A stretch of DNA of 64,000 nucleotides from Arachis hypogaea (GCF_003086295.3 NC_092038.1:129607518-129671517), one strand, 5' to 3'. Shown: positions 50,918-62,979, counted from the first letter of the stretch. Translations and numbers: made by a program. The notes: generated by a model from the sequence alone, not told the origin.

Positions 50918-51296
50918 AGAATGAGGAAAATCATCATGTATAGCGATGCCGCTGCTGTTATAGTCCTTATCAATAACCGACGAGAATTTCATAACCATCC
51001 CAGTCTTTTAATGCGTTTAATTGTAAATTGGAAGAAGAAAATTAGGAAATTTGCTTCAGCCACATACTCAGAGAAGGTAATAGAGTGGCGAACAGATTGG
51101 CGAAAATCGATGCTGAAATTGATCCTGAACTTGTCTTTTGAAATACTCCGCCACAAGAGGTGAATGGCTTTGTGTGTGAAGATGGAAGAGGGGTACTGCT
51201 GGCCGTAGTTTCAGGCGCTAGTGTACTTGTTTTCCTTTGTTTTTCTTTTGGTTTTTTTCTTTCTTTGGGCCTATGGCCCCTCACATCATCAAAAGA
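50918..51296 (+). mobile_element. 5'-truncated LINE remnant with 18-bp target duplication
   Basis: A 379-bp insertion flanked by AAAGTAAATCCCAAATAT at 50900-50917 and 51297-51314. It encodes the end of a LINE-type RNase H domain: MYSDAAAVIVLINNRREFHN and, in another frame after a shift near 51070, REGNRVANRLAKIDAEID, the usual C-terminal signature. A short 3' tail ends in CATCATCAAAAG. Severe 5' truncation with a long duplication is the normal outcome of target-primed reverse transcription. Confidence 0.85.
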
Positions 51297-51675
51297 AAAG
51301 TAAATCCCAAATATCAATTTTATTTGACAAAAATAACTTAATCGTTAACCTATCACTTTTGACATTTTCGATTTCAGCATGACAATCTCATCATGCCAGA
51401 ACTATGTTCCATCAAATGATTTCCCTCTCCATTTGTTGCATCTCTTGTGGTTGTTCTCATAAGTCATAAATAGATGCTTTGTTTCTGTCGACAAAAAATT
51501 ATTTTCCATTTTTGCTCCACCGGCAATGTCTGAAAGACTGAAACAAAGCACAACTTCTCAAATTGGGGGTTAGGATTTTTCTGAGTTAATAAGAGTGATT
51601 TGATCTTTAAGTGAGTACAGTCTAAGTAAGAGCCCACTTAATGTGTCACAGTAGTCTCACATCAGTTAACATTTA

Positions 51676-52058
51676 GGTAGCGTTTGGTGGAGAGATAAAG
51701 ACGAAAAGACTGAGACTGAACGATAGACAGGGATTAAAATAAATCTCAGTATTTTGTTTGGTGCAAAATGAGAGACAGAAATTGAAACAAGAATGAAACT
51801 CTAATTTAATTTACACAAAGGGTAAAATTGGAATTAATTAATTGAAATAAAAGTATTTTAGATATAAAATGTTATTAAAGTTTCAGTCTCAATTTCTGAA
51901 AATTTTAGTCCTCTGTGTCTCTAATTTTTGGAGGTACTGAAATACTGAAATTTTAAAGACAGAGACAAAAATTTTAGTACCAGTCTCTAAACTAACAAAT
52001 ACGATACTAAATCTCAGTCTCTCAGTCTCTGTCTCAGTACCTCAAAACAAACGCTACC
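51676..52058. mobile_element. PIF/Harbinger (Tourist-like) MITE, 383 bp
   Basis: Termini GGTAGCGTTTG and CAAACGCTACC form the inverted repeats, and inner parts (GAGACTGA/TCAGTCTC) also pair. TTA flanks both ends (51673-51675 and 52059-52061), the expected duplication. Confidence 0.8.
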
Positions 52059-52061
52059 TTA

Positions 52062-53496
52062 GAGCAATGAATTACGATTAGACCATTTTTATATTTACTA
52101 TTTGATGATTTTAAATCACGTTTTTTTTATTTCTTTTTGTAAATAGTAGATTTAAAAAAATAAGAAATGGGTAATAAAAATTGAATTTAGCATTTTTGCT
52201 TGTAGTTTCTAAATAATTTTAAATATACTCACAAAATTTCAAATCAAATGAGTATGTTATTTACTAGATACATAAATCATTTATCACTAATAAAGTGATA
52301 TACATTTTTTTATACAATTTTAATTTTCCTTATTTTTCCATATATAACTACAAATCCATTAAAAAGTAAACCATTATTTGGGGGTGGGGGATGTTATAGA
52401 AGACTAAAACCTGCCTAGCAAAAAACTTTTTAAATTTATAATATTATGGAGATATTTGGAATTTTTAATTAATGATATAATATTTTTTAATATTGTTTTT
52501 TTTTCCAATAAATGTCAAGTGTCTCAATAATATTAGTTAGGCTCTTTGTTAGATTTAGACACATTTGATAACTCTTCTATAACATTATATGTTTAGGAAT
52601 AGTTCAGAGGTGAATATTTTCAATAGTAAATAATAATATACAATTTATCTATTCCATAATAAAGATAGATATTAGAAAGAGTTTAGTGCACAATTTTCTT
52701 CGGATAAAATATTATTTATTATTTATATCTATAAAAATATCTTTTTAATACTTTAATATAAGATTTCTGGGTTATTAGAGAATTTATTTTAAAATCAAGA
52801 ATATCTTAATTAGAATATAAAATTTTTAATGGTGTGAGATTTTAGATTTTATTTTTGATATTGGAGTAGTAACAGTATTTTTTAAAAATGTGGGATGATG
52901 GGATGTTATTCTCAAATGTGGAGCAATTTAATTAGATAAATAAAAATTGGACCGTCCGATTTGTGAAAAGTACAGAAATCAGACCGAGGAATTTATGAAA
53001 TCGGACCAAGAAATTTGTGAGAGTACAGAAATCGAACCGAGGGATTTCTGTTAAAAAAAAATTAAAAAATTTGAAGTATAGAAATCGGACCCTCCGATTT
53101 GTGTATCTTCCACACTTTTGAAAAACACCAAAAATTATAATATTAAAGTATATCACTACTTTTACTTTCACATAAAAAAAATCGTGAGATTGTATCTAAT
53201 AATATAGAATCATTCCATTTTTTTATGATTAAATGCGGGTCAAAATTTAATAAAAGTGCTGACCTCCTAACACTCCTCTATTACAGAATTTATTTTAAAA
53301 TCAAGAATATCTGAATTAGAATATAAGATATTTATGGTGTGGACTAATTCTATATTTGTTATTTTTACAGTATTATTATGTAATAATAAAATAAAAAAAT
53401 GAAAACATGCAGAGTGGATGAGAGACAACATTATCCAGTATCCACACATGGCATGGTAGCTTTCACCGTTTGTCTCTGATTGCAAGCAAGGAAGAA
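52062..53496. other. Intergenic, with a direct repeat of about 90 bp and promoter of the lumen gene
   Basis: GAATTTATTTTAAAATCAAG starting near 52781 recurs near 53287, with the following 60-70 bases also similar. Between them, 52950-53110 has several short repeats of GAAATCGGACC. No coding sequence. The last 150 bp should include the promoter of the pentapeptide gene, but no clear TATA box was seen. Confidence 0.5.
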
Positions 53497-55284
53497 ATGG
53501 CTCTAAGTCTCAACATCCTCTCACTGTGTTCCACTTCCTCTTCAACTTCTAAACCTCATATCAGAACTTCCACTTGTCATCTTGCTCCTTTCACACTCAC
53601 CTTCAAGCAACAACAATCTTCTCAGAAGCTGACATTCTCATTGGCTGAATCTGTGTCTGGTGCCACCCTTGCTGCTCTCATCTCTGCTTCTTTGTTCTTT
53701 GTTGACCCTGCACTTGCATTCAAGGTCCAATTCCCTAATCACTAACCGTTTCTGATCTGCTTCATAACTTTTGTTAACACTGAAGCTTGTTCAATTCAAC
53801 CAGGGTGGAGGTCCATATGGCCAAGAGGTCACAAGGGGACAAGATCTCTCTGGCAAGGATTTCAGTGGAAAGACCCTCATCAAGCAAGACTTCAAAACGG
53901 TCCAACTTCCTTTTCTTTCTTTTTTTTAATTTTATTTTTTAATTAATGGAGAATGTGGTTGTTCTGATGCAACTTACCTTTTGTTATATTGAATGTTACA
54001 GTCCATATTGAGACAGGCCAATTTTAAAGGTGCAAAGTTGTTAGGTGCTAGCTTCTTCGATGCTGATTTAACAGGTTTTCCTGCTGCTTACATGTGTATA
54101 CTATAATGTTTCTTGAAACAGCACAAATACTTGTGTATTTACATTTTGTTCTTTGCCTATGTCTCTTGTTGTTGTGGTTGTTGTCAGGTGCTGACCTTTC
54201 AGATGCTGATCTTAGAAGTGCAGATTTTTCATTGGCAAATGTCACAAAGGTAATGTAATTTTCTTCTATTGATTTGTACCCTTATTCAATCATCTGTCCC
54301 TTTGTTAAATCACTTACAAAAAAGAGATAAAATTACCAATAAATGCTATCAGATTCAACAAAAGATAAGCAAATTAGGGTTTAGTATATAAGATTAAATG
54401 CAGATGAGTCAACTAGTATGGACTGTGGATTCTTCTGCAACTTCTGTTTTGTTAACTCTGCTTCCAGTCACATACCATTAACCCTTCTTTTTATTTAATT
54501 AAAGCTGAAAATTTGCTCTACTCTAAGTGATGGGTTTTTTGTTTCTTCAGTCATTTCACAATGTTGATCCTGTTGGCTTCTGCATGGCATGACCAATTTT
54601 TGTAGGCAAATTTAAGCAATGCTAACCTGGAAGGTGCACTTGCAACAGGAAATACATCTTTTAAAGGATCAAATATTACCGGAGCAGGTAAGTAATTGCA
54701 TCACTTATCTATGATACACAACTATCTTGAACAGTTACCAAATTTTATTAGTTCTCTCCAAGAAACACTAATATCATCAAACTAGGAAGTTCTGTTTGGA
54801 CTATATCTATGGTCATGCCTGTTGTATTCAAATGACTTTTTTGGTTAAAAATCTAAAATATATAGAATCAGTAGGATGACTGTTCCAAGTGTAGCTTAAA
54901 ATTACTTAAGAATTCATATCTTAATATGCAGTTACAAAAAACTTGCAGTAAATTTTGGATACTCAACATGCAGTCTAGATGTTAGAGTATAGAGTAATAT
55001 ACTCATTAATGCAGTGCAAACTAGATGCATAAGTTGGGTTAAATAATAACCTTGTCTGTTATCTTGGTTGGAGCCAGATTTTACTGATGTGCCGCTAAGA
55101 GACGATCAACGCGAATATCTGTGCAAAGTTGCAGATGGGTAAAAGACTTATGTTACTGTACTTTAAGCTTGTTTTATTTTCTGAACATGCTTCATCAGAG
55201 TCATCCATAACAGAATTTGTTACTGGTAACAGAGTGAACCCAACAACTGGAAATGCTACGCGAGATACATTGCTGTGCAATTAG
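53497..55284 (+). CDS. Thylakoid lumenal pentapeptide-repeat protein, TL15-like
   Basis: Seven exons, 53497-53724, 53804-53899, 54002-54074, 54188-54249, 54606-54687, 55078-55138 and 55233-55284, give 217 residues. Residues 1-50 are a Ser/Thr-rich chloroplast transit peptide. A hydrophobic stretch ending VDPALA at residues 69-74 is the lumen-transfer signal. No twin Arg precedes it, so Sec-type import is more likely than Tat. The mature protein starts FKGGGPYGQEVTRGQDLSG. About ten pentapeptides (ANFKG, ADLTG, ADLSD, ANLEG and similar) form a right-handed beta helix. The C-terminus, LCKVADGVNPTTG...LLCN, has two Cys that may pair. This matches the Arabidopsis protein At2g44920 (TL15, lumenal 15 kDa protein 1) very closely from memory. 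Its biochemical role is not known. The small related TL17 is the alternative. Confidence 0.92.
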
Positions 55285-55920
55285 TATTCCATTGCTGCGG
55301 AGTGAGGAGTATATATCTTGAATCAGAGGAGAGGGCTAGATCATGATGCTGCATCCTGAACTGCAACTTTTGAATTTGATATATGTTTTGTTAATTTTAG
55401 TTGTGTATAGTACATTGCATAAGTCAGCAACTCGAATTAGTGGGAAAAGACTTGGTTGTAGACTTGTAGTTGTATAACATACTATATATATATCATGCAT
55501 TCGTACCAGAGGTTAATGTATTAGTCTCTTTGGTTATCCATATTCTATGTAGTTTTCATAGTAAAATTGTGCACTAGAAACACTTTTTTTTATAAGACAA
55601 ATTTATGGTGGTACCATCTGAACCACATGAGGAGTTCATCCTAGCTTGGTCTGTCAGATAAGGTTTCTGCACTATAACCATAGCTGAAGTTTGGGCTATC
55701 TATTAGGTTCTTTCATTCTTTGTACGAGTAAGGAACTTCAGTTGTAGGAAGTAGGAACGTCCACTGGAGTGTGATTCTAGATGATCATGGAGCTATTACC
55801 TTTGCTTGTTTATTCTAACATAGAAATGATGGTGGCTGGTGATCATTGATTGGCAAGTAAATACTACATGTATTAGATTTTTGTATGACACTGCAAATCT
55901 GGATCCTCTAAAAATAATGA

Positions 55921-56080
55921 ATTTGTATCCTCTAAATTTTAAATTTTCATTTTAGAGGATAAAGTGTGAACTCTTACTTTTGAATGATTTTTCTCTCATC
56001 TTTTCTCTTCGTCTCACCTATGAAATAAATGGTGAGAAATAACACTTTACTTTAAAATTCAAAATTTAGAGGATCCAAAT
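55921..56080. mobile_element. Palindromic MITE-like element
   Basis: Left ATTTGTATCCTCTAAATTTT pairs with right AAAATTTAGAGGATCCAAAT, and inner TAAAGTGT pairs with ACACTTTA. The ends resemble the hAT-like MITE at 36276. No exact target duplication was found. Confidence 0.6.
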
Positions 56081-56248
56081 CTAAAAAGAATAATAAATAA
56101 TGAAATAAAAGAGTAATCATTAGGAGATCCGTAATTTTATTGCAATTAGTTCCTTACTTCCTTATCAAATTATCTAAACTGATTATATTTTTTCACTTTT
56201 ATTATTTTTACAAAATTTTTTATTCACTTTATAAGATCTATAAACTCA

Positions 56249-56262
56249 ACAACAACAACAAC

Positions 56263-56313
<51 letters not shown>
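56249..56313. repeat. Compound (AAC)n(AAT)n microsatellite
   Basis: Five AAC units followed by about sixteen AAT units. Confidence 0.95.
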
Positions 56314-56318
<5 letters not shown>

Positions 56319-56329
56319 TGCATTAATTG

Positions 56330-56807
56330 ATATATGATGCACTAACACGAACGAAACACGTTGACACACGAATTTTAAAATCTTACATAACATGGAACAC
56401 GCATACATATAAAATATAAAGTATTTTTTAGATAAATCGTAATGATATTTTGATATTTTATTGATATTAAAATATAAATTAAAATTTTTAATTATTTTTA
56501 ATGTCTTGTTTTAATTATATCAAGTATTTAAAATATTTTTTGTTTTAATAAATAATAATATATACTATATCTAAGTTTATTTTAAAAATATATGTTAAGA
56601 ATAAGACTGGACACGCTGACACATGATGGCATTTAACTATTTAAGTGTGTCTAGGCGTGTTCGGAGAAAATTTTTTTATTTTTTTATTAAGACACGGTTG
56701 GACACAGCAGACACGCGTGTCGGACGAGTGTCGGTGAGTGTCGTGTTCGAAATGTGTCCGACACGCGGACACAACAACTCAGCGAAGTGTCCGTCTTTCA
56801 TAGATAT
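56330..56807. other. Segment rich in GACACG/CGTGTC words, probable TE fragment
   Basis: Around 56600-56800 the words GACACG, GTGTCG and TCCGACACG recur at short intervals. It resembles dispersed repeats common in legume genomes, but I see no ends or coding sequence. Confidence 0.35.
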
Positions 56808-57686
56808 GAGTAAAGTATCGTTTTTGTCCCCAACGTTTAGTGTAAGTCCCAACATTGTGCCTAACGGTTAAATCGTCCTATTTAAGTCCTTAACATTTCA
56901 AAATTGACTCAATGTTGTCCTGCCGTTAGAGATCTATCTGTTAACGGAATTAACGGCAGAACAAAATTGAGATGATTTTGAAACGTTAGGGACTTACATA
57001 GGACGAAAATGTTTGGAAAAAAAAAGATATATAGAAATAAATTTTAATTTTATCCTTCACTAATATCAATTTTTTACAGTGCATAGTTATTCAATTATTT
57101 TTTAATTACATCTAAGTAAATTACACTTAATCACATTATTTTGATTCTAAATAAATTTATTTTATTTTTATAATTTTACTCTTAAAAATTTTTACTCATC
57201 ATAAAATTTTTGTAGAATGACTAGAATCACATTACTTTATTGTATATGTATCATTTTTTTTCCACAAGTTTATATACTAGTTATTTTACAAACATTGTAT
57301 GATGAGCAAAAATTTTTTAAGAGTAAAATTATAAAAAATAAATTTATTTAGAATAAAAATAATGTGATTAAGTGTAATTTACTTAGATGTGATTAAAAAA
57401 ATAATTGAATAATTATGTACCATAAAAAATTGATATTATTGAAGGATAAAATTAAAATTTATTTCTAAGTATGTTTTTGTCCCCAACGTTTTCATCTTAT
57501 TTAAGTCTCTAACGTCTTAAAATTGTCTCAATTTTATCCCGTCGTCAATTCTGTTAACAAATTCCTAACGGCAGGACAACATTGAGTCAATTTTGAAACG
57601 TTAGGGACTTAAATAAGATGATTTAAACGTTAGAGATAACTTTAAGATTTATCACAAACGTTGGAGACAAAAATAATACTTTGCTC
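56808..57686. mobile_element. Foldback Mutator-type element A, 879 bp
   Basis: Nearly the whole element is a palindrome centred near 57250. The left end GAGTAAAGTATCGTTTTTGT is mirrored by the right end (reverse complement GAGCAAAGTATTATTTTTGT), and GTCCCCAACGTTT motifs repeat in both arms. Flanks TTCATAGATAT and TTCATATATTT fit an 11-bp duplication with two mismatches. No coding sequence. Confidence 0.75.
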
Positions 57687-57806
57687 TTCATATATTTTAC
57701 ACATTTTACACAAACCATTACAAGTAGAAGTAATTTTCTAATAATGAGTTTGGAATACCTGAGTATCTTAGGTTTAAACATTATAGCTAAAGTACCAAAA
57801 GATAAA

Positions 57807-58497
57807 GAGCAAACATCCAATATCGTATTTGTCCATTTTTATGAAAGACAAAGTGATTTTTGTTCAAAAAAAAAAGGACACTTCGACTCTCAACTTGTTT
57901 ATTTTGGAACAATATGATTCTTCTTAAAAAATTTGTTAAATAATAACAAAAATTATTTGTTGGGGGATTTATTTATATTTTGTGGAGGTTTAACAAACTA
58001 TTAATAAGTTTATTTTTAAAAAGTTCCTTCACCAATGATGGTTAAGTGAAGAAAAATCATTGATGAAAATGATGCCGCAAAAAAAATTGTAGTACAAATA
58101 CCTTTTAAAGGAAGAAAATAACATCGAATAATAAATAAAGGAAGAGAAATTTAATGTTGATAATATTGATATTGGTGATGATGACGGTAGAGGAGATAAT
58201 GATGATAAAGTAATAAAAATAATAGAGGTAAGAGTGATATTAATGAAAATGAAGAAGCTAGTGGTAGTAATTAGTTAAATTGTTGAAAAAAATTTTGTGG
58301 AGGTTTAAAACCCCCCACAAAATACAAATAAAACTTCCACAAAATTAATTTTTTGTTATTATTTAACGAATTTTTTTAATAGAGGAATCGTATTATCCCA
58401 AACTAAAAAGGTTAAGGGTCGAAGTATCCGTATTTTTTGGATAAAAATCGCTTTGTCTTTCGTGAAAATGAATAAGGATCGGATTTGGTGTTTACTC
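57807..58497. mobile_element. Foldback Mutator-type element B, 691 bp
   Basis: The left end GAGCAAACATCCAATATCG pairs with the right end, whose reverse complement starts GAGTAAACACCAAATCCG. Both arms carry ACGAAAGACAAAG/ATGAAAGACAAAG and a GTTAAATAATAAC block. Flanks AAAGATAAA and AAAAATAAA match at 8 of 9. The interior (58120-58280) is GA-rich and non-coding. Confidence 0.7.
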
Positions 58498-59198
58498 AAA
58501 AATAAATAAAGTTTTACATAGAAGATAATTTAATATTTTAATTAGGGTAAAAAACCTAAATAAACCAAAGAGAGATTTTTATTTCCTAAATTAGCCAAAA
58601 CAAGATTTTTTTTCAGCAATCCAACAAAATGCAAATATATATAATTCGAACCAACATGATTCGAACTCCAAAAGCAAGTAATTCGAAACAATATGATTCC
58701 AATTACATTTGAGAAAAACTACATGTAATTCAAATCAAGTAGATTCGAATTAAGGAAGCATAAATCGAATCAAGTCGATTTGAACTAGTAGGCAAACATG
58801 ACCTAGGGGAATTCGAATCATATTGATTCGAATTATGTGTTTTTGTTGTCAAAGGGAAGTTCGAATCAACTTGATTCGAATTATGTGTATATAATTCAAC
58901 TTTGGTTGTTTCCAATTAGTGTGTTCGAGGCCTGTATATATATGTGATGAACGTGAGTTGCTCTCAAAAAGTACGTAGCATAAACATTGAAAAGGATTCT
59001 CTAATTTAACGGATTATGCAAGGTAAGTAACGGAACTAATATAAATAAGCAAAATAACATAGTTCTCATAGTGCCTGATACAATGTAACCACTAATAAAC
59101 ATACAGACATCATCTGCTAAAGTAAATGACTAGTACATAGAACAGTGATAACGGAAATACATAAACATAAGTATATAACAAACAGCAGACAACACAAA

Positions 59199-62111
59199 TC
59201 ATCTAAAAAGGTGCGATCCGGTGAAGCAACGTCGAGGAACCCGTGTCCTGTGACCTCTCCAGATTAGCGGCTCCCCATCCTCTATGTCATTCTCCTCATC
59301 ATCCTGGGGTGGCTGGATATGTAACGGCCGGGATGAAGAAGGCCCGACAACTGACTGTGATTCAGCACAAGCTGTTGATGGTGGTGTACCGCCCAGGGCA
59401 AAATGCTCAGTCTGAGGCACGGATGGAGGCTCATTCAGATCTACATCTAAATGTGCCTGTGACCCCGAAGTCTAACCAACTCGACGGGCAGCCTCATCCT
59501 CCTGCATGATGGCAATGATCTCGTCAAGGAAATGGTCCCCTCCGTACTCAGCATCAAGACCATCACCGGCAAGAAAGTCTGAATACATGGTGCCCGGACT
59601 GACCCATGGTGTACTCTCATGTAGTGTATGATCGTCGCCGGGAACACCGACAAAGTAATCTCCGAGAGGCCCCTCCCCCAATCCAGCATCAACATGACCC
59701 GAAGGATGTCCCATAACCGAGTCATGTAACTCTCCAGCAGCTCCGCCAGCATCGGGTATAACACCACCGTGAGCAGCACCCCCAGCAACGGCATCGTCAT
59801 GATGATCACCCCCAATATAGAGCGCTGCAGCCCCTCTCTGTCGCCTGCCACGACGCCGTGCTCCTCCACGAGCCCTCCCTGCCTGCTCACCCTCCTCTAT
59901 AGCATGGTCAAGCCACCTCCATTCCCGGTCGCTACGCCGTGTCCCTACCCGAGCTCTCCTGTCAACCCGTCGCCTATCGGGAACGTCGTCAACTATGTCC
60001 ATGTCGGAAACTGTTCCAACACCCCTCTGTGTAGCCTCAATTGGAATAGGAATGTCTCTAGGATCCCCCAATAACATCTCTGGTGACAAAAACCTCTTTC
60101 CGTGCTGACGTCACCAGTCCAAGAAGGCATGTGACGGACCCGGGTCCGGCACAACGTCAAAACGAAGGACGTGCCGCGCACGTGTCTCCCAGTGATGATG
60201 TCAGTGCTGTAACTGGGACGGAAACCAACGATCACCTCCTCTACCGTCCTTCGACATCAAGAAGTCGATGTTCAGGGTGGGACGGGGGCGAGCCTGTACT
60301 CCTCCAAACTGTGGTAACACCCGATCAACCTGGTGCTACTCAACCACGGCAAAATATATCAGCGAGGTGACGGAACGCCATAAAGCCGTATGACGATGCT
60401 CCAGCACCTCCGGATGGACCACCTGAACGACCTCTGGTGTGCTATATGGCATCCAGATAAACTGAAAAAAGAATCCCTAATACATTAGAAGATCTATTTA
60501 GGTATGTCTAAAATTAAATTGACTAAACATGGGACCTTAGCATACTCACATCCCTAGGCTGTAACATGTCGATCCTCAGCCAGGTCATCTGAACCCGAGG
60601 TCCCTTCTCGCTAACGCCAGGATTGTAACCTGACCACCTGAAAAGGACGTTAATTTATGAAGTAAATCATTAATGTAACGAGGTAGAATAACAATTACAG
60701 GCGATAACTTAAATTCATAGAATAATTAAACATAATATAATGACATAGTCGTACCTGGATGCCAGAAGCCAGCTAAACGAATCAAACCCATCAGGCCGAA
60801 ATCTAGGAAAACGCCAAAATATCCAGGACTGAAGTAACTGTAACGGCCTAGCTAACTTCACGACATGTCTGTTGGCCACTCGGCACATACACCGGTATAG
60901 CCATGCAAGCGCCGCCGACCCCCAACTGTAGCCACCCATCTCCTCAAGCCTAGCCACGTACGGTAGCCATTTGATGTGAATACGATTGCCGGACTTGTCG
61001 GCAAAAAGTTGGGTGCCCAACAACATCATGATATAGGCACGGGCAAAGCGCCTAACTGTCTCCTCGTCGGCCCCCTCGGGGCACTCTTCGAAGGTCTCCT
61101 AGAACCAGCTGCAGTTCACTGTGAACTTTTGAATTTGGCTGGGGGGGGGGGTAACACACCAAACAACTCCTGGAACCACTGCCAAGCTGGCCGACCACCC
61201 TGTATGTATACATAGAAATCCGAAAGGCAGCCACTCACGTAATGTCCGTCCACTGGCAACCCCAAATGGTATGCTACGTCCTGAAGTGTGATCGTGCACT
61301 CTCCGAACGGCATATGGAAAGTGTGCGTCTCTGGACGCCACCGCTCGACGAATGCACTCACAAGTGGCTCGTCTAATCGGAACCATCTGTCGTTCAATCT
61401 CGCAAGATGGTATAATCCGGCCATCTGCAAGTACGGAACATACCGCTCATCCAGTCGTATTCCCTGCTGCCGCCGCATACTCGATATGCAGCGCTGGGGC
61501 TGCGAAATAAAAGGACCGCATGATTAGAATAAATTAAAAACTAGTCTTAAATCTGCATCCATTCACAAGTAGTATTTTAGCAACTTCGTGATGTACACAT
61601 TCATGAACTGAAGTTTTTTAATAATATGGGCTGAAATTGTTTATGTTTTACACTTAAAAAACCCTATACTTTAATTAGCAGCTACCATAACCACCTACGT
61701 AAATCGCTAACAAAAACCATCAACAAAACCACTCAAATTAACAATTACCAAGCCACCTACGTAAACCGCTAACAAAAACCATCAACAAAACCACTCAAAT
61801 TAACAATTACCATAACCACCTACATAAACCGCTAACAAAACCATCAACAAATCCACATAGAAAACCACTATGTTAAACCGCATGCAAAACCACTTATGTA
61901 AACCACTAGCAATACCACTTTAATAAACCACTAAAATACATATACGAAAACCATTGTACATATAGGATTATTAAAAACCACTAAACATATACCACTATTA
62001 AAAACCACTAAACATATACCACTATTAAAAACCACTAACCTCGTCGTTGATCACCCCGGCGATGTGAGCGACTCCATCCAAACGATACAGCCTTCCCGGA
62101 TCGTCTCCCAT
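59199..62111 (-). pseudogene. Plant mobile domain (PMD/MAIN-like) protein, broken
   Basis: Four minus-strand exons: 62040-62111, 60755-61499, 60550-60637 and 59199-60461. Exon 1 starts MGDDPGRLYRLDGVAHIAGV. The PMD fold follows ([64 protein letters not shown]). A basic, Gly/Arg-rich linker (exon 4) leads to an acidic C-terminus. Breaks: a G-run on the plus strand (61141-61151, 11 bases) shifts the frame after GVLPPP; stops lie at 61099-61101, 60336-60338, 60201-60203, 60111-60113 and 59472-59474. Each stop is one transition from a Trp or Gln codon. After the last stop the frame continues through VDLNEPPS to FTGSHLFR. PMD proteins such as MAIN and MAIL1 are nuclear and linked to TE silencing and meristem maintenance. 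TE-borne ones may have seeded them. Confidence 0.88.
61687..61880. repeat. 64-bp minisatellite in PMD intron 1
   Basis: A unit with CCACCTACGTAAA(T/C)CGCTAAC recurs at roughly 61690, 61754 and 61816. 61920-62040 holds further ACCACTA(TTA)AAA-type short repeats. Confidence 0.8.
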
Positions 62112-62657
62112 CGCGTTAATCTGCCTCTTGAGTCTTTGTCAAACAGATTCTGCATCGTTTTCTCTGGGATTTGGTGGGGTGTGAGGAAGTAAAACTGAAT
62201 TAAATGAGCTTGGTTCGAACTCCTTATATAGGCAACTTACTAGTAATTCGAATCAAGTTAATTCGAACTACTATTAGAAAGCAACAATGAATAATTCGAA
62301 TCAATATGATTCGAACTCCCTTGAGTCACATTTGCCTACTAATTCGAAACGACTCAATTCGATTTAGCCTTCTTTAATTCGAATCTACTTGATTCGAATT
62401 ACATGCAACTCGTCCCAATGGTAATTCGAATCATGTTGTTTCGATTTACTTGCATTAGCAGTTCGAATCAACTTGATTCGAATTATATATATTTGCTCGT
62501 TGGTGGATTGCTGAAAAAATTTTTATTTTGGCTGATTTGGATAATAAAGATCTCCCATTAGTTTATTTAGGTTTTTTACCCTTTTAATTATCTATAGATA
62601 GATCATGAAAACAAATTCCCAAGATGCTACAGGCCATCGTAAACAAGAGAGTATGAG

Positions 62658-62805
62658 TAATTTGGAGTCAGTAGAAGGGTAGATAAGCAAATTCAAATCC
62701 AAACAACAGAAAGAAGAAAGTGTATGAGTAGAGTAATTTGGAGTTAGTAGAAGGGTACATAAGCAAATTCAAATCCAAATAACAGAAAGAAGAGAGAGAA
62801 AGATA
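62658..62805. repeat. 76-bp tandem duplication upstream of the right-edge gene
   Basis: TAATTTGGAGTCAGTAGAAG at 62658 recurs with one change at 62734, and the 50 bases after it match closely. It lies in the probable promoter. Confidence 0.85.
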
Positions 62806-62829
62806 GTGAGAGAGAGAGAAGGCCCCGAC

Positions 62830-62979
62830 AAGAGCAGGGAAGGGGAGCTTCTCAGCAGAACTCCCCATCGCACATGATTCCCAATTCCACACTCCATTAA
62901 CAGCCAATACAATCTCGCCACCGCCACCACCACCACCACCACTACCAGCTCCAATTTGCATCCTCCACTTGTTTTCACC
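62830..62979 (+). other. Probable 5'-untranslated exon of the right-edge gene
   Basis: CT/CA-rich leader with a CCACCG/CCACCA run at about 62919-62942 and a strong splice donor (CACC|GTAAGTTTC) at 62980. The start is a guess. The intron that follows is about 950 bp. Confidence 0.5.

Larger units (their letters stand above)
58545..62581. mobile_element. Mutator-like element carrying a PMD gene, 4.0 kb, perfect 9-bp target duplication
   Basis: TTTTAATTA flanks it at 58536-58544 and 62582-62590. The ends, GGGTAAAAAACCTAAATAAA and its inverse, extend into long terminal inverted repeats of about 340 bp (58545-58885 and 62240-62581). Each repeat contains six palindromic units at mirror-symmetric spacing. 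The only gene inside is a PMD protein on the minus strand. No MuDR-type transposase is present, so it would need help in trans. This class of PMD-bearing Mutator-like element is known in plants. Confidence 0.9.

Noticed and set aside
56221..56316. Poly-Asn open frame
   Set aside because: Simple translation of the AAC/AAT microsatellite.
62668..62961. Minus-strand frame beginning with a poly-Gly run
   Set aside because: It is the complement of a CCA/CCG run in the 5' leader of the right-edge gene.
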